DNA of 12,391 bases from Deltaproteobacteria bacterium (GCA_017861215.1 JAGFXN010000017.1:1-12391); one strand, 5' to 3'; shown: positions 1 to 7,667, numbered from the stretch's first letter. A program made the numbers and translations. Notes: generated from the letters alone by a model not told the origin.

Positions 1-1
1 G

Positions 2-2443
2 CCGGGCACCGACCATGCCGGCATTGCCACGCAGAACGTGGTGGAACGGCAACTGGCTTCGCAGCAGAAGGACCGCCACGAACTGGGGCGCGACGCGTTC
101 ATTGAGCGGGTCTGGCAGTGGAAGGCCGAATCCGGCGGGCAGATCATCGGCCAGTTGAAGCGCCTCGGTGCTTCCTGCGATTGGGAGCGGGAGCGCTTCA
201 CCATGGACGAGGGGCTGTCGCAGGCAGTCCGGACGGTCTTCGTCAGGCTCTATAACGAAGGGCTGATCTATCGTGATAACCGCTTGATCAACTGGTGCCC
301 CCGCTGTCATACCGCGCTCTCCGATATCGAGGTGGAGCATGAAGAGAAGCAGGGGCACCTCTGGCATATCCGCTACCCGGTAGTCGGCGAACCGGGGCGT
401 TTTGTCGTTGTCGCCACCACCCGTCCGGAGACGATGCTCGGCGATACGGCCGTGGCGGTGCACCCGGAAGATGAGCGCTACGGCGACCTGCTCGGCAAAA
501 AGGTGCTGCTGCCGCTGGTGAACCGCGAGATTCCTGTAGTTGCCGATGATTACGTTGATCGCGAATTCGGCACCGGCGTGGTGAAGATTACCCCGGCGCA
601 CGATTTCAACGACTTCGAGGTCGGTGTGCGCCATAACCTCGACCGGATCAATGTCCTCGACGAGTCCGGCATCATCAATGCCGCCGGCCGCCAGTACGAG
701 GGGCTGGACCGTTTCGAGGCCAGAAAGCGGATCGTTGCCGAGCTGGAAGAGCAGGGGCTTCTTGAAAAGATCGATGACCACGGCATGTCCGTCGGCGGCT
801 GTTACCGCTGCAAGACCGTGGTGGAGCCGTATCTCTCTCTGCAGTGGTACGTCAAGGTCGGGCCGCTGGCTGCAGAGGCGCTGGCGGCGGTGAAGGACGG
901 CCGGACGAAAATCATCCCGAAGCAGTGGGAGAATACCTACTTCGACTGGATGGAGAATATCCGCGACTGGTGCATTTCGCGGCAGATCTGGTGGGGACAC
1001 CGCATCCCGGCATGGTTCTGCGACCACTGCGGCGAGATCACCGTAGCCATGGACGCACCGACGAAGTGCACCAAATGCGGCAGCGACGAGCTGCGCCAGG
1101 AAACCGATGTACTCGACACCTGGTTCTCGTCGGCCCTCTGGCCCTTCTCTACCATGGGGTGGCCGGAGAAAACCCCGGAGCTGGCTACCTTCTACCCGAC
1201 ATCTTGCCTGGTGACCGGCTTTGACATCCTCTTTTTCTGGGTTGCCCGGATGATGATGATGGGACTGCACTTCATGGCTGAGGTGCCGTTTGCCGAGGTC
1301 TACATCCATGCCCTGGTGCGTGATGCCCAGGGGCAGAAGATGAGCAAGTCCAAGGGGAATGTCATCGACCCGCTGACGATCATCGACCAGTACGGTACCG
1401 ATGCCTTCCGGTTCACCCTGGCTGCCTTTGCGGCTCAGGGGCGGGACATCAAGCTGGCCGAGGAGCGGATTGCCGGCTACCGTAACTTCTGCAACAAGGT
1501 CTGGAACGCGGCCCGTTTTACCCTGATGAACCTGGAAGGATTCGACCCGGCTGCGCTTGCCGATGGGGAACTGGTGCTCTCCGCTGCGGACAAATGGATC
1601 CTCCACCGGCTGAATGAGACGATCCGCGAGACCAATGAGGCGCTGGCGGAGTATCGCTACAATGAGGCGGCCATGGGGCTGTACCAGTTCACCTGGAACG
1701 AGTTCTGCGACTGGTATCTGGAGCTTTCCAAGAGCGACCTCTACGGCAGCGACCCGGAGCGAAAGAAGATGGCGCAGCATGTCCTCTGGTACGTGCTGGA
1801 ACAGCTGCTACGGCTGCTGCATCCGTTCATGCCGTTCATTACCGAAGAGATCTGGCAGGCGCTGCCGAAGACGTCAGGCTCTGGGCACGAGGCTCAGGGC
1901 AATGGGGAAACCATAATGCTGGCGGCCTATCCGGAGCCGTGCAGCAGCCGCTCCTTTCCCGAGGCCGCCGCCAGAATGGAGCGGGTCATGGCGGTCATCA
2001 GCGCCATCCGCAACATCCGCGGGGAGATGGAGGTGCCGCCGTCGAAGGAGATTGCCGTCATCCTGTCGTGCGGCTCAGAGGAGAGCCGGGATCTGATGAA
2101 GCATAATGAAGGGGCGATCATCGCCCTGGCGCGGGTTGCCGACCTTGCCATCGGCATGGGCATCGAGCAGCCGGAGGATGCCTCTATCCAGGTGGTGGAG
2201 GAGATCCGGATATTTGTGCCTCTCAAGGGGGCGGTGGATGTGGTGGCAGAGGCAGAGCGGCTTGTCAAGGAGATCGGCAAGATCGACAAGGATATCGAGC
2301 AGTTTGCGAAGAAACTGGCAAACCCCGCTTTCGTGGACCGCGCTCCGGCTGATGTCGTTGCCAGGGAGCGGGAGAAGTTGGCCGAGGTGACCGCGAAAAA
2401 AGCAGTGCTGGAAGCGAGCCTGGAGAAGCTGGGAAGAATTTGA
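2..2443 (+). CDS. valS: Valyl-tRNA synthetase (ValRS), 5' end cut by window edge
   Basis: Class I aminoacyl-tRNA synthetase that charges tRNA-Val with valine in the cytoplasm and edits misactivated threonine. The frame is open from base 2 and begins with PGTDHAGIATQ, a ValRS signature that follows the HIGH-motif region, so about 70 N-terminal residues including HIGH lie outside the window; 813 residues are visible. In order: a cysteine pair (CPRC, near 300), the CP1 editing domain with TTRPETMLGDTAVAVHP (about 415-465) and GTGVVKITPAHDFND (about 570-620), the WCISRQIWWGHRIPAW block (about 970-1015), a CxxC...CxxC zinc-ribbon-like element (about 1020-1085), the KMSKS loop as KMSKSKGN (1337 onward), an alpha-helical anticodon-binding domain, and a C-terminal coiled-coil tRNA arm (about 2235-2435). 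It ends with TGA at 2441. There is no evident terminator between it and the next gene. The identification is secure. Confidence 0.97.
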   Translation, partial: PGTDHAGIATQNVVERQLASQQKDRHELGRDAFIERVWQWKAESGGQIIGQLKRLGASCDWERERFTMDEGLSQAVRTVFVRLYNEGLIYRDNRLINWCPRCHTALSDIEVEHEEKQGHLWHIRYPVVGEPGRFVVVATTRPETMLGDTAVAVHPEDERYGDLLGKKVLLPLVNREIPVVADDYVDREFGTGVVKITPAHDFNDFEVGVRHNLDRINVLDESGIINAAGRQYEGLDRFEARKRIVAELEEQGLLEKIDDHGMSVGGCYRCKTVVEPYLSLQWYVKVGPLAAEALAAVKDGRTKIIPKQWENTYFDWMENIRDWCISRQIWWGHRIPAWFCDHCGEITVAMDAPTKCTKCGSDELRQETDVLDTWFSSALWPFSTMGWPEKTPELATFYPTSCLVTGFDILFFWVARMMMMGLHFMAEVPFAEVYIHALVRDAQGQKMSKSKGNVIDPLTIIDQYGTDAFRFTLAAFAAQGRDIKLAEERIAGYRNFCNKVWNAARFTLMNLEGFDPAALADGELVLSAADKWILHRLNETIRETNEALAEYRYNEAAMGLYQFTWNEFCDWYLELSKSDLYGSDPERKKMAQHVLWYVLEQLLRLLHPFMPFITEEIWQALPKTSGSGHEAQGNGETIMLAAYPEPCSSRSFPEAAARMERVMAVISAIRNIRGEMEVPPSKEIAVILSCGSEESRDLMKHNEGAIIALARVADLAIGMGIEQPEDASIQVVEEIRIFVPLKGAVDVVAEAERLVKEIGKIDKDIEQFAKKLANPAFVDRAPADVVAREREKLAEVTAKKAVLEASLEKLGRI

Positions 2444-2465
2444 TGCATAACAAACCAGTTTTTAA

Positions 2466-2483
2466 ATCACGCAAAAATGTGAT
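2466..2483. promoter_or_regulatory. Inverted repeat upstream of the antitoxin gene, possible operator
   Basis: ATCAC at 2466-2470 and GTGAT at 2479-2483 form a perfect 5-bp dyad around an 8-base AT-rich centre. It lies in the 75-base, AT-rich gap between valS and the antitoxin, 36 bases before the antitoxin start. Ribbon-helix-helix antitoxins typically autorepress by binding short palindromes in their own promoters, so an operator role is plausible. It is inferred only from position and symmetry; short dyads occur by chance. No convincing -35/-10 pair could be assigned. Confidence 0.3.
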
Positions 2484-2518
2484 AGAGTGAGACAACTATC
2501 CAAATAATGAGGTGATTT

Positions 2519-2764
2519 ATGCAGAGGCAGAATGTAACTCTTTCGCTCCCGCAGAATCTGCTGCGTCAGGCAAAGCATATTGCAACAAGGCACCACAAGT
2601 CGCTCAGCGAGTTCATGCGTGAATCTCTTGAGCAGAGGGTCGAGGAGGTGTCAGGATATAAGAAAGCGATGGAGAGGCAGATAAAGCTCATGTCCGCAGG
2701 GTTTGATCTGGGTACCTGTGGCACCATCAAGATATCCAGGGATGATTTGCATGAGCGTGGCTAA
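2519..2764 (+). CDS. Ribbon-helix-helix antitoxin of a VapBC-type module
   Basis: 81-residue protein that probably binds and neutralises the PIN toxin encoded immediately downstream and represses the shared promoter. The N-terminus NVTLSLPQNLLRQAKHIA followed by SLSEFMRESLEQ has the form of a ribbon-helix-helix DNA-binding domain: one beta strand, then two helices. The C-terminal segment FDLGTCGTIKISRDDLHERG resembles the toxin-wrapping tails of VapB-like antitoxins, with the usual RD-x-LHER ending. The start ATG at 2519 has a good GAGGTG Shine-Dalgarno at 2509-2514, four bases away. The 3' end overlaps the toxin gene by 14 bases, implying translational coupling. The region is more AT-rich than valS and pilD, suggesting it was acquired horizontally. 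It may match the DUF6364-type small antitoxins; the family name is from memory. The antitoxin role rests mainly on the partner gene. Confidence 0.85.
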   Translation: MQRQNVTLSLPQNLLRQAKHIATRHHKSLSEFMRESLEQRVEEVSGYKKAMERQIKLMSAGFDLGTCGTIKISRDDLHERG

Positions 2765-3182
2765 GGTTTTTATCGACACGAATATATTGATCTATGCTTA
2801 CGATTCTTCGGCCGGAGAGAAGCACGTTGTCGCTTCCCGGCAGCTTGAAGACCTCTGGAGAACGGAATCAGGTCTTCTCAGCATACAGGTGCTTCAGGAA
2901 TTTTATGTAAATGTTACCCGGAAGATAGCAAAACCGCTGACAATTCCGGTTGCACGCACGCTGATCGAGGATCTTTCACGAATGGAGGTCATATCTGTCG
3001 GCAGTGATACCATTCTGGCGGCAATAGATATGCAGCGCGAACATTTGCTCTCGTTCTGGGACGCGATGATTGTCGCAACAGCTTTCATGGGAGGCGCGGA
3101 GATTCTGCTGACCGAAGACCTGAACAACGACCAGATAATAAAAGGGGTAAGGATTCTGAACCCTTTCTGTCCGAAACTGTAG
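2751..3182 (+). CDS. vapC: PIN-domain ribonuclease toxin, VapC type
   Basis: 143-residue predicted magnesium-dependent endoribonuclease, the toxin of the pair; VapC relatives inhibit translation by cutting tRNA or rRNA. The PIN-domain acidic residues are all visible: D9 in VFIDTNILIYAYD, E50 in VLQEFYVN, D104 in SFWDAMIVATA and D123 in LLTEDLNND, so the active site looks intact. I place the start at ATG 2751, because it is preceded by AGGGA at 2738-2742 at a good distance and puts the IDTN motif at the usual place beside the N-terminus. A TTG at 2703 would add 16 residues lying within the antitoxin frame and is unlikely. Stop TAG at 3180. The gene overlaps the antitoxin by 14 bases and lies 20 bases before pilD. 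Its RNA target cannot be told from sequence. Confidence 0.9.
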   Translation: MSVAKVFIDTNILIYAYDSSAGEKHVVASRQLEDLWRTESGLLSIQVLQEFYVNVTRKIAKPLTIPVARTLIEDLSRMEVISVGSDTILAAIDMQREHLLSFWDAMIVATAFMGGAEILLTEDLNNDQIIKGVRILNPFCPKL

Positions 3183-3202
3183 AGCCCTTCAAGGAATTCA
3201 CT

Positions 3203-3979
3203 GTGGTTTTTCCGCCCGTTTTCTACATATTCGCCTTTATCTTCGGCGCGGTCGTCGGCTCCTTCCTCAACGTCTGCATCTGCCGTCTGCCGCACGGGAA
3301 GTCCATAGCCTTCCCCCCCTCGGCCTGCCCGCTCTGCGGCAACCGGATCCGCTGGTATGACAATATTCCGATCATCAGCTTTCTCGTGCTCAAGGCAAAA
3401 TGCCGTGCCTGCCAGGCGCCCATCTCTTGGCGCTACCCGCTGGTAGAGGGGCTGAACGGGCTGCTTACCCTCTTCCTCTTCGTCAAGTTCGGCTTCTCGG
3501 TTTCCTTCTTTGCCTTGTTCATCTTCTGCTCCAGTCTGGTGGTCATCACTTTCATCGATCTTGACCACCAGATAATTCCGGACGAGATATCGCTTCCCGG
3601 CATCGCCGCCGGCTTCATCTTCTCTTTCTTCCTCCCCTGGAGCGGCTGGTTGAACTCGCTGCTCGGCATTCTGCTCGGCGGCGGCTCGCTTTTTCTGGTG
3701 GCATGGGGCTATGAGAAGCTGACCGGCAAGGAGGGGATGGGGGGCGGCGACATCAAGCTGCTGGCGATGATGGGGGCTTTTCTCGGCTGGCGCTCCGTGC
3801 CGTTCATTATCTTTGCGGCATCGCTGGTCGGCTCGGTCATCGGCGTGACTGTCATGATGCTCCAGAAAAAAGACGGCAAACTTGCCATCCCGTTCGGGCC
3901 ATTTCTTGCTTTCGGGGCGGTACTGTATGTATTTTACGGAAGGCAGATTATTTTCTGGTATCTCTCAATCGGGAAGTAG
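3203..3979 (+). CDS. pilD: Type IV prepilin peptidase / N-methyltransferase
   Basis: 258-residue inner-membrane aspartic protease that removes the leader peptide from type IV prepilins and type II secretion pseudopilins and methylates the new N-terminus. The N-terminal methyltransferase domain contains VGSFLNVCICRLP, a common PilD signature, and two CxxC pairs, C42/C45 and C67/C70, expected to bind zinc. The protease half has its conserved aspartates in FIDLDHQIIPDEI (D119) and in the GGGDIKLL motif (D183), with several hydrophobic membrane segments around them. Length matches the family. The start is a GTG at 3203, supported by AAGGA at 3191-3195 seven bases upstream. The gene follows vapC by only 20 bases, so it could be read from the toxin-antitoxin promoter or from upstream of it. 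It lies near kinase, regulator and pilY1 genes, consistent with a pilus locus. Confidence 0.95.
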   Translation: MVFPPVFYIFAFIFGAVVGSFLNVCICRLPHGKSIAFPPSACPLCGNRIRWYDNIPIISFLVLKAKCRACQAPISWRYPLVEGLNGLLTLFLFVKFGFSVSFFALFIFCSSLVVITFIDLDHQIIPDEISLPGIAAGFIFSFFLPWSGWLNSLLGILLGGGSLFLVAWGYEKLTGKEGMGGGDIKLLAMMGAFLGWRSVPFIIFAASLVGSVIGVTVMMLQKKDGKLAIPFGPFLAFGAVLYVFYGRQIIFWYLSIGK

Positions 3980-3988
3980 AAGATGAAT

Positions 3989-4052
3989 ACAGGAGACAGG
4001 AGATAGAAGTAATCGTGAGTTTATTCTGACTTCTGAATTCTGACTCCTGTCT
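3989..4052. repeat. Heptad tandem repeats forming an imperfect inverted repeat
   Basis: The pilD-to-kinase gap contains two runs of seven-base units. The left run is ACAGGAG (3989-3995), ACAGGAG (3996-4002), ATAGAAG (4003-4009). The right run is TTCTGAC (4024-4030), TTCTGAA (4031-4037), TTCTGAC (4038-4044), then a degenerate TCCTGTC (4045-4051). The runs are related as reverse complements: AGACAGGAG at 3994-4002 pairs perfectly with CTCCTGTCT at 4044-4052, and AGAAGT at 4005-4010 with ACTTCT at 4029-4034. Transcribed, this could form a long hairpin ending just before the weak Shine-Dalgarno of the kinase gene. It resembles the heptanucleotide interspersed repeats described in some bacteria, such as the STRR sequences of cyanobacteria; that comparison is from memory. 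There is no T-tract, so it is not a standard terminator. Confidence 0.75.
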
Positions 4053-4067
4053 GCCAGGTTCTAAACT

Positions 4068-5549
4068 ATGATCTCGCGCTTCCGCTTCAACCTTACCTTT
4101 GCAATCCTTGCCTCGCTTGCCGCGCTGCTCCTGCTTACCTGGATTCTTCTCAGTATCATCTCCTTCAAGACGGCAGAAAAAGACCTGCTCTCTGCCAGGA
4201 GTGCCCATGCAGCCTCGATGCTGAATCTCATCCTGGCCACGCTGCCGGAAACCATTGATGGTGCCGGTATGTCCAGGGTCGCGGCGGCACTCAAGGGGGA
4301 AGAGGACTTTGCCAGCTTTTTGCTGGTAAATCACCGCGGTGACACCCTTTTCAGGCTTTCCGACGAACGGGCACTTGATGCAACACTTGCCGGAATACTG
4401 AAGCAGCCGGCAACAACCAGTCAGTTCTCACCCGCCGGAAATCAGGTTCTGGCTTATGCGCCGCTGCTGCGCAACGGAAAAGTGGCAGGCGCAGCCCGGC
4501 TGGCACTTTCCCTTGACCGGGATCATGCCCGGCTGGCCCGCACCCGGACTCTTTTTCTCGGTTACTTCATTCTCGATTTTATCCTCCTTCTCGGCCTGGG
4601 CGCCTTCATGCTCAGGCGCATCATCGTTGCTCCTCTTGAGAGACTTCTGAAGGCTACGGAACGGGTAATTGACGGTGATTACAGCCATCAGGTACAACTT
4701 CCCGGATGCAGTGAAATATCCGGGCTGGCAGATTCTTTTAATGTCATGCAGATGACACTGAAAGAGCGGCGTGACGAGGTCGAGGGGCATTTGCACTCGC
4801 TGGAACAGGCCAACCGGGCGCTGCAGGAGGCGCGGCTGGAGACGCTCCGTTCGGAAAAAATGGCGTCGGTGGGGCTCCTTGCCGCCGGCATGGCCCACGA
4901 AATAGGGACGCCGCTTGCCGGCATCATCGGCTACAGCGGTATTCTGGCGGAGGAGCTGGCAGAGGACGCGGAGAAGAGCGACTTCCTGCGCCGGATTGCG
5001 GACGATGCCAACAGGATTGACCGGCTGGTGAAGGATCTGCTCAACTATGCACGACCGGTAAAGCCGGAGATAGAGCAGATTGATGTCAAGGAGTTTCTTG
5101 AAGACCTTTGTGACATGCTTGAGCGGCAGGGTCTTTTCAAGCGGCTTGAGACGCAGCTCACCATTGCCGCTGGGCTGCCGCCGCTTTATCTCGATCGGCA
5201 CCAGCTGCTGCAGGTTGTGATGAATCTGGTCATGAATGCCCGTGATGCCATGCCCGACGGGGGGACGCTCGCCATTGCCGCCTGCGCCGGTGACGGGGAG
5301 TCGGTGCTGCTGGAGGTGACGGACAGTGGCGCCGGGATTCTGCCGGAGCATAGCGAAAAGATCTTCGAGCCGTTCTTTACCACCAAGGAACCGGGGAAAG
5401 GAACCGGCCTCGGGCTGGCCATCTCGGCTCGGCTGGTCGAGTCGTTCGGCGGCCGGATTGAACTAGAGAGCAGGCCGGGCCAGGGAACGAAATTCAGGCT
5501 GCGGCTGCCGGGGGTAGCTCATGAAACAGCTGTGGGAGCAGGGGATTGA
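4068..5549 (+). CDS. Membrane sensor histidine kinase (NtrB-like)
   Basis: 493-residue kinase, expected to autophosphorylate on histidine and donate phosphate to the regulator encoded next. Order: membrane segment (about 9-32), extracytoplasmic sensor region (about 33-160, no recognised fold), membrane segment (about 162-183), HAMP linker (about 184-238), a coiled-coil stretch, then HisKA with H277 in AHEIGTPL. The ATPase domain shows the N box NLVMNARDAM (N390), G1 box VTDSGAGI and F/G2 boxes FFTTKEPGKGTGLGLAIS. The H box has G-T where HEI-x-NPL kinases carry x-N, a variant also seen in NtrB-like kinases. No PAS domain is visible. ATG 4068 is the first usable start, since an in-frame TAA lies at 4062; its Shine-Dalgarno is weak (AGG at 4056-4058). 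The gene overlaps the regulator by 29 bases if that starts at ATG 5521. The layout resembles PilS, but the signal and the gene name cannot be assigned. Confidence 0.95.
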   Translation: MISRFRFNLTFAILASLAALLLLTWILLSIISFKTAEKDLLSARSAHAASMLNLILATLPETIDGAGMSRVAAALKGEEDFASFLLVNHRGDTLFRLSDERALDATLAGILKQPATTSQFSPAGNQVLAYAPLLRNGKVAGAARLALSLDRDHARLARTRTLFLGYFILDFILLLGLGAFMLRRIIVAPLERLLKATERVIDGDYSHQVQLPGCSEISGLADSFNVMQMTLKERRDEVEGHLHSLEQANRALQEARLETLRSEKMASVGLLAAGMAHEIGTPLAGIIGYSGILAEELAEDAEKSDFLRRIADDANRIDRLVKDLLNYARPVKPEIEQIDVKEFLEDLCDMLERQGLFKRLETQLTIAAGLPPLYLDRHQLLQVVMNLVMNARDAMPDGGTLAIAACAGDGESVLLEVTDSGAGILPEHSEKIFEPFFTTKEPGKGTGLGLAISARLVESFGGRIELESRPGQGTKFRLRLPGVAHETAVGAGD

Positions 5550-6936
5550 AAGGCGCAGAGTGAAGGGACCAACCAGAAAAAATATCCTGATCGTGGATGA
5601 CGAAGAAAACCTGCGCCATATGCTGTCGGTTATCCTGAAGAAACAGGGCTATACCGTGGAAAGTGCCGCCAACGGCAGGGAGGCACTGGAACTGCTCGCC
5701 GGGAGGTCATTTGAGTTCGTGCTGAGCGATATCATGATGCCGCAGCTGGACGGCAAGGGGCTGCTGCGGGAACTGGCCGGCCGCGGCATTGAGGCCACCG
5801 TCATCATGATGTCAGCCTACGGCAACCTCGATACGGCGGTCGAGTGCATGAAACTCGGTGCCTACGACTACATCTCCAAACCGTTCAAAAACGATGAAAT
5901 CGTGCTGGTGCTGAAAAAAGCCGAAGAGCGGGAGCGGCTCAAAGAAGAGAACCGACGGCTGAAGGAGGAGATCCGCCATGAATCATCCTTTGCCAGCATC
6001 ATCAGCCGCAGCGGCAAAATGCAACAGGTATTTGACCTGATCCGCAAAGTCTGCGACTACAAAACCACGGTGCTGGTGATGGGTGAATCGGGAACCGGCA
6101 AGGAACTGGTCGCCCGGGCGCTGCACTTTGAGGGGCGCCGCAAGCAGGCAACCTTCGTGGCGGTCAACTGCGCGGCGATTCCCGAGCACCTGCTGGAAAG
6201 TGAGCTGTTCGGCCATGTCAAGGGGGCGTTTACCGATGCTGCCGCGGACAAGGCCGGGCTGTTCGAACAGGCGGACGGCGGCACGCTTTTTCTGGACGAG
6301 ATCGGCGAAATGCCGCTGTCGCTGCAGGTGAAGCTGCTGCGGGTGCTGCAGGATGAGGTGATCAGGCGGGTCGGCGGCAGTGCGTCGAAAAAGGTCGACG
6401 TGCGGGTGATTTCGGCAACGTCACGAAATCTGGAGGAGGATGTCGCTGCCGGCCGTTTTCGCGAGGATCTCTTTTTCCGGCTGAATGTCTTTGCTTTGAA
6501 GCTGCCGCCGCTGCGCGAGCGGCTGGAGGATCTGCCGCTGCTGGTCGAGCATTTCCTGGCAAAATTCTCGGCACGATGCGGCAAACAGGTGACCTCGGTG
6601 GCGCCGGACGCCATGCGGCTGCTGGCAGGTTATGCCTGGCCCGGCAACATACGTGAGCTGGAGAATGCCGTAGAGCGGGGGGTTGTCATCAGTGAAGGGG
6701 CCGAGCTGGGCAGGGCGGCGCTGCCGGAGCGGATAACCGCTGCCAACGGCAAAGATCTGGCCGGGGTGCTTGGCGGTGATTCACTGTCGATCAAGGAGGC
6801 CGGGGAGATCATGGAGCGTGAGCTGATCCGCCGCTCGCTGGAAAAGACCGGCGGCAACCGTACCCATGCCGCCAGGCTGCTGGAGATCAGCCTGAGATCA
6901 CTGCTCTACAAGTTGAAGGAATACGGACTGGAGTAG
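5521..6936 (+). CDS. Sigma-54-dependent response regulator (NtrC family)
   Basis: 471-residue enhancer-binding protein predicted to be phosphorylated by the adjacent kinase and to activate sigma-54 promoters. The receiver domain has the acidic pair in IVDDEEN, phosphoacceptor D70 in LSDIMMP, and KP near residue 120. A helical linker leads into the AAA+ domain: Walker A GESGTGKE (188-195), sigma-54 contact loop GAFTDA (235-240, where GAFTGA is usual), Walker B GGTLFLDEIGE (D259/E260) and REDLFFRLNVF with the arginine finger region. A Fis-type helix-turn-helix ends the protein (NRTHAARLLEISLRSLLYKL). Two starts are possible: ATG 5521, inside the kinase gene, or GTG 5560, which has an AAGG element just behind the kinase stop; both leave the receiver domain intact. 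Domain layout matches PilR, AtoC and NtrC; targets are not shown directly, but the sigma-54 promoter candidate upstream of pilY1 is an attractive one. Confidence 0.95.
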   Translation: MKQLWEQGIERRRVKGPTRKNILIVDDEENLRHMLSVILKKQGYTVESAANGREALELLAGRSFEFVLSDIMMPQLDGKGLLRELAGRGIEATVIMMSAYGNLDTAVECMKLGAYDYISKPFKNDEIVLVLKKAEERERLKEENRRLKEEIRHESSFASIISRSGKMQQVFDLIRKVCDYKTTVLVMGESGTGKELVARALHFEGRRKQATFVAVNCAAIPEHLLESELFGHVKGAFTDAAADKAGLFEQADGGTLFLDEIGEMPLSLQVKLLRVLQDEVIRRVGGSASKKVDVRVISATSRNLEEDVAAGRFREDLFFRLNVFALKLPPLRERLEDLPLLVEHFLAKFSARCGKQVTSVAPDAMRLLAGYAWPGNIRELENAVERGVVISEGAELGRAALPERITAANGKDLAGVLGGDSLSIKEAGEIMERELIRRSLEKTGGNRTHAARLLEISLRSLLYKLKEYGLE

Positions 6937-6957
6937 TGCTGTTGTCCGGGCTTCTTG

Positions 6958-7563
6958 TTATGGTTTCTGGACAGCGCCCGACAGATTGCTGAAAGTGCCG
7001 GTTGCCGAGCCCGACTGATTGCTGAAAGTGCCGGTTGCCGGCAGGGCCGCCTCCGGAGGTGCCGTCGGTTTTTTCAGCAGATCCTTGTAGCTTACGAACA
7101 GAACCCCGGCAATAACAAGTATCAGCACAATGATGATGATCGCCAGGGAGGGGCCGCTGAAAAGCTTGTGCATGGATGCTTCAAACGGAGTACGGATAGG
7201 CTCCCGGCAGTAAGGGCACTTCTGCAAAGACGCGCCGATTGTTTTGTTGCAGGAAGGGCATATTTTAAACTGCTGGATGTTCTCCTTTTTGGTCTGTTGC
7301 TTGAGCGATGCGGCATGGCTCTGCTCATTCAATTTCGTGTTGTACGTCACCGAATTTTTGATCTTATCATAGAGATCATTTGCCAGCGCCAGGTCTGCTG
7401 CCGCTTCCGCCCTTTTGGCTGGATCGGCGGAAGACTTTTTCTTTTCTATTTCGGCCAGCATCCGTTGGTAGGCTTTTTCAACCTCTTCCGGGGTTGCTCC
7501 GAAATCGATGCCAAGCGCCTGGAAGCATAAATTGATATCGTTTCTTTCATTGTCCGTCGCCAT
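6958..7563 (-). CDS. Membrane-anchored protein with J-like domain and zinc ribbon
   Basis: 201 residues, function unknown. Residues about 10-68 resemble a J domain in helix pattern (LGIDFGATPEEVEKAYQRML, then an alanine-rich helix and ANDLYDKI), but no HPD motif is present, so DnaK ATPase stimulation is unlikely. Residues 102-119 form a zinc ribbon of the CPSC-x10-CPYC type (C102, C105, C116, C119). Residues about 139-158 are one hydrophobic membrane segment. The tail (about 176-197) is a duplicated 11-residue unit, ATGTFSN-x-SG. The protein is probably inserted with the N-terminal domains in the cytoplasm and the repeat tail outside; topology is inferred. It is convergent with the regulator gene (21-base gap, no terminator seen) and divergent from pilY1. 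The start is ATG at 7563-7561, with a G-rich stretch just upstream. A role in pilus regulation or assembly would only be guilt by association. Confidence 0.85.
   Translation of the reverse strand: MATDNERNDINLCFQALGIDFGATPEEVEKAYQRMLAEIEKKKSSADPAKRAEAAADLALANDLYDKIKNSVTYNTKLNEQSHAASLKQQTKKENIQQFKICPSCNKTIGASLQKCPYCREPIRTPFEASMHKLFSGPSLAIIIIVLILVIAGVLFVSYKDLLKKPTAPPEAALPATGTFSNQSGSATGTFSNLSGAVQKP
6976..7041. repeat. Two-copy 33-bp in-frame tandem repeat in the zinc-ribbon protein gene
   Basis: Copies at 6976-7008 and 7009-7041 match at 31 of 33 bases, differing at the 8th (A/T) and 33rd (A/G) positions. A 24-base core (6984-7007 and 7017-7040) is identical. The unit is exactly 11 codons, so copy number can change without breaking the frame. 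On the minus strand it encodes the ATGTFSN-Q/L-SG units near the C-terminus. The high identity points to a recent duplication. Confidence 0.9.
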
Positions 7564-7667
7564 TGTGCCCCCGCTCGCCCTGCTGCAATATTGTCAGTCG
7601 CATGTTTCCTGAATTGCTACTACAATATCCTGCTGAAAAAAGCAACGACGAACATCAGTCAGGCAAA

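Noticed and set aside
2703..2750. Upstream TTG start for the PIN toxin
   Set aside because: The extra 16 residues precede the conserved FIDTN strand that normally begins PIN toxins, and ATG 2751 has its own Shine-Dalgarno.
2903..3568. A 221-codon minus-strand open frame across vapC and pilD
   Set aside because: It spans two real genes on the other strand and its glutamate/arginine-rich product matches nothing recognisable.
4428..5351. A 307-codon minus-strand open frame inside the histidine kinase gene
   Set aside because: It is the shadow of the kinase, whose HAMP, H, N and G boxes are clear on the plus strand; the antisense product has no recognisable domain and is histidine/glutamine/arginine-rich.
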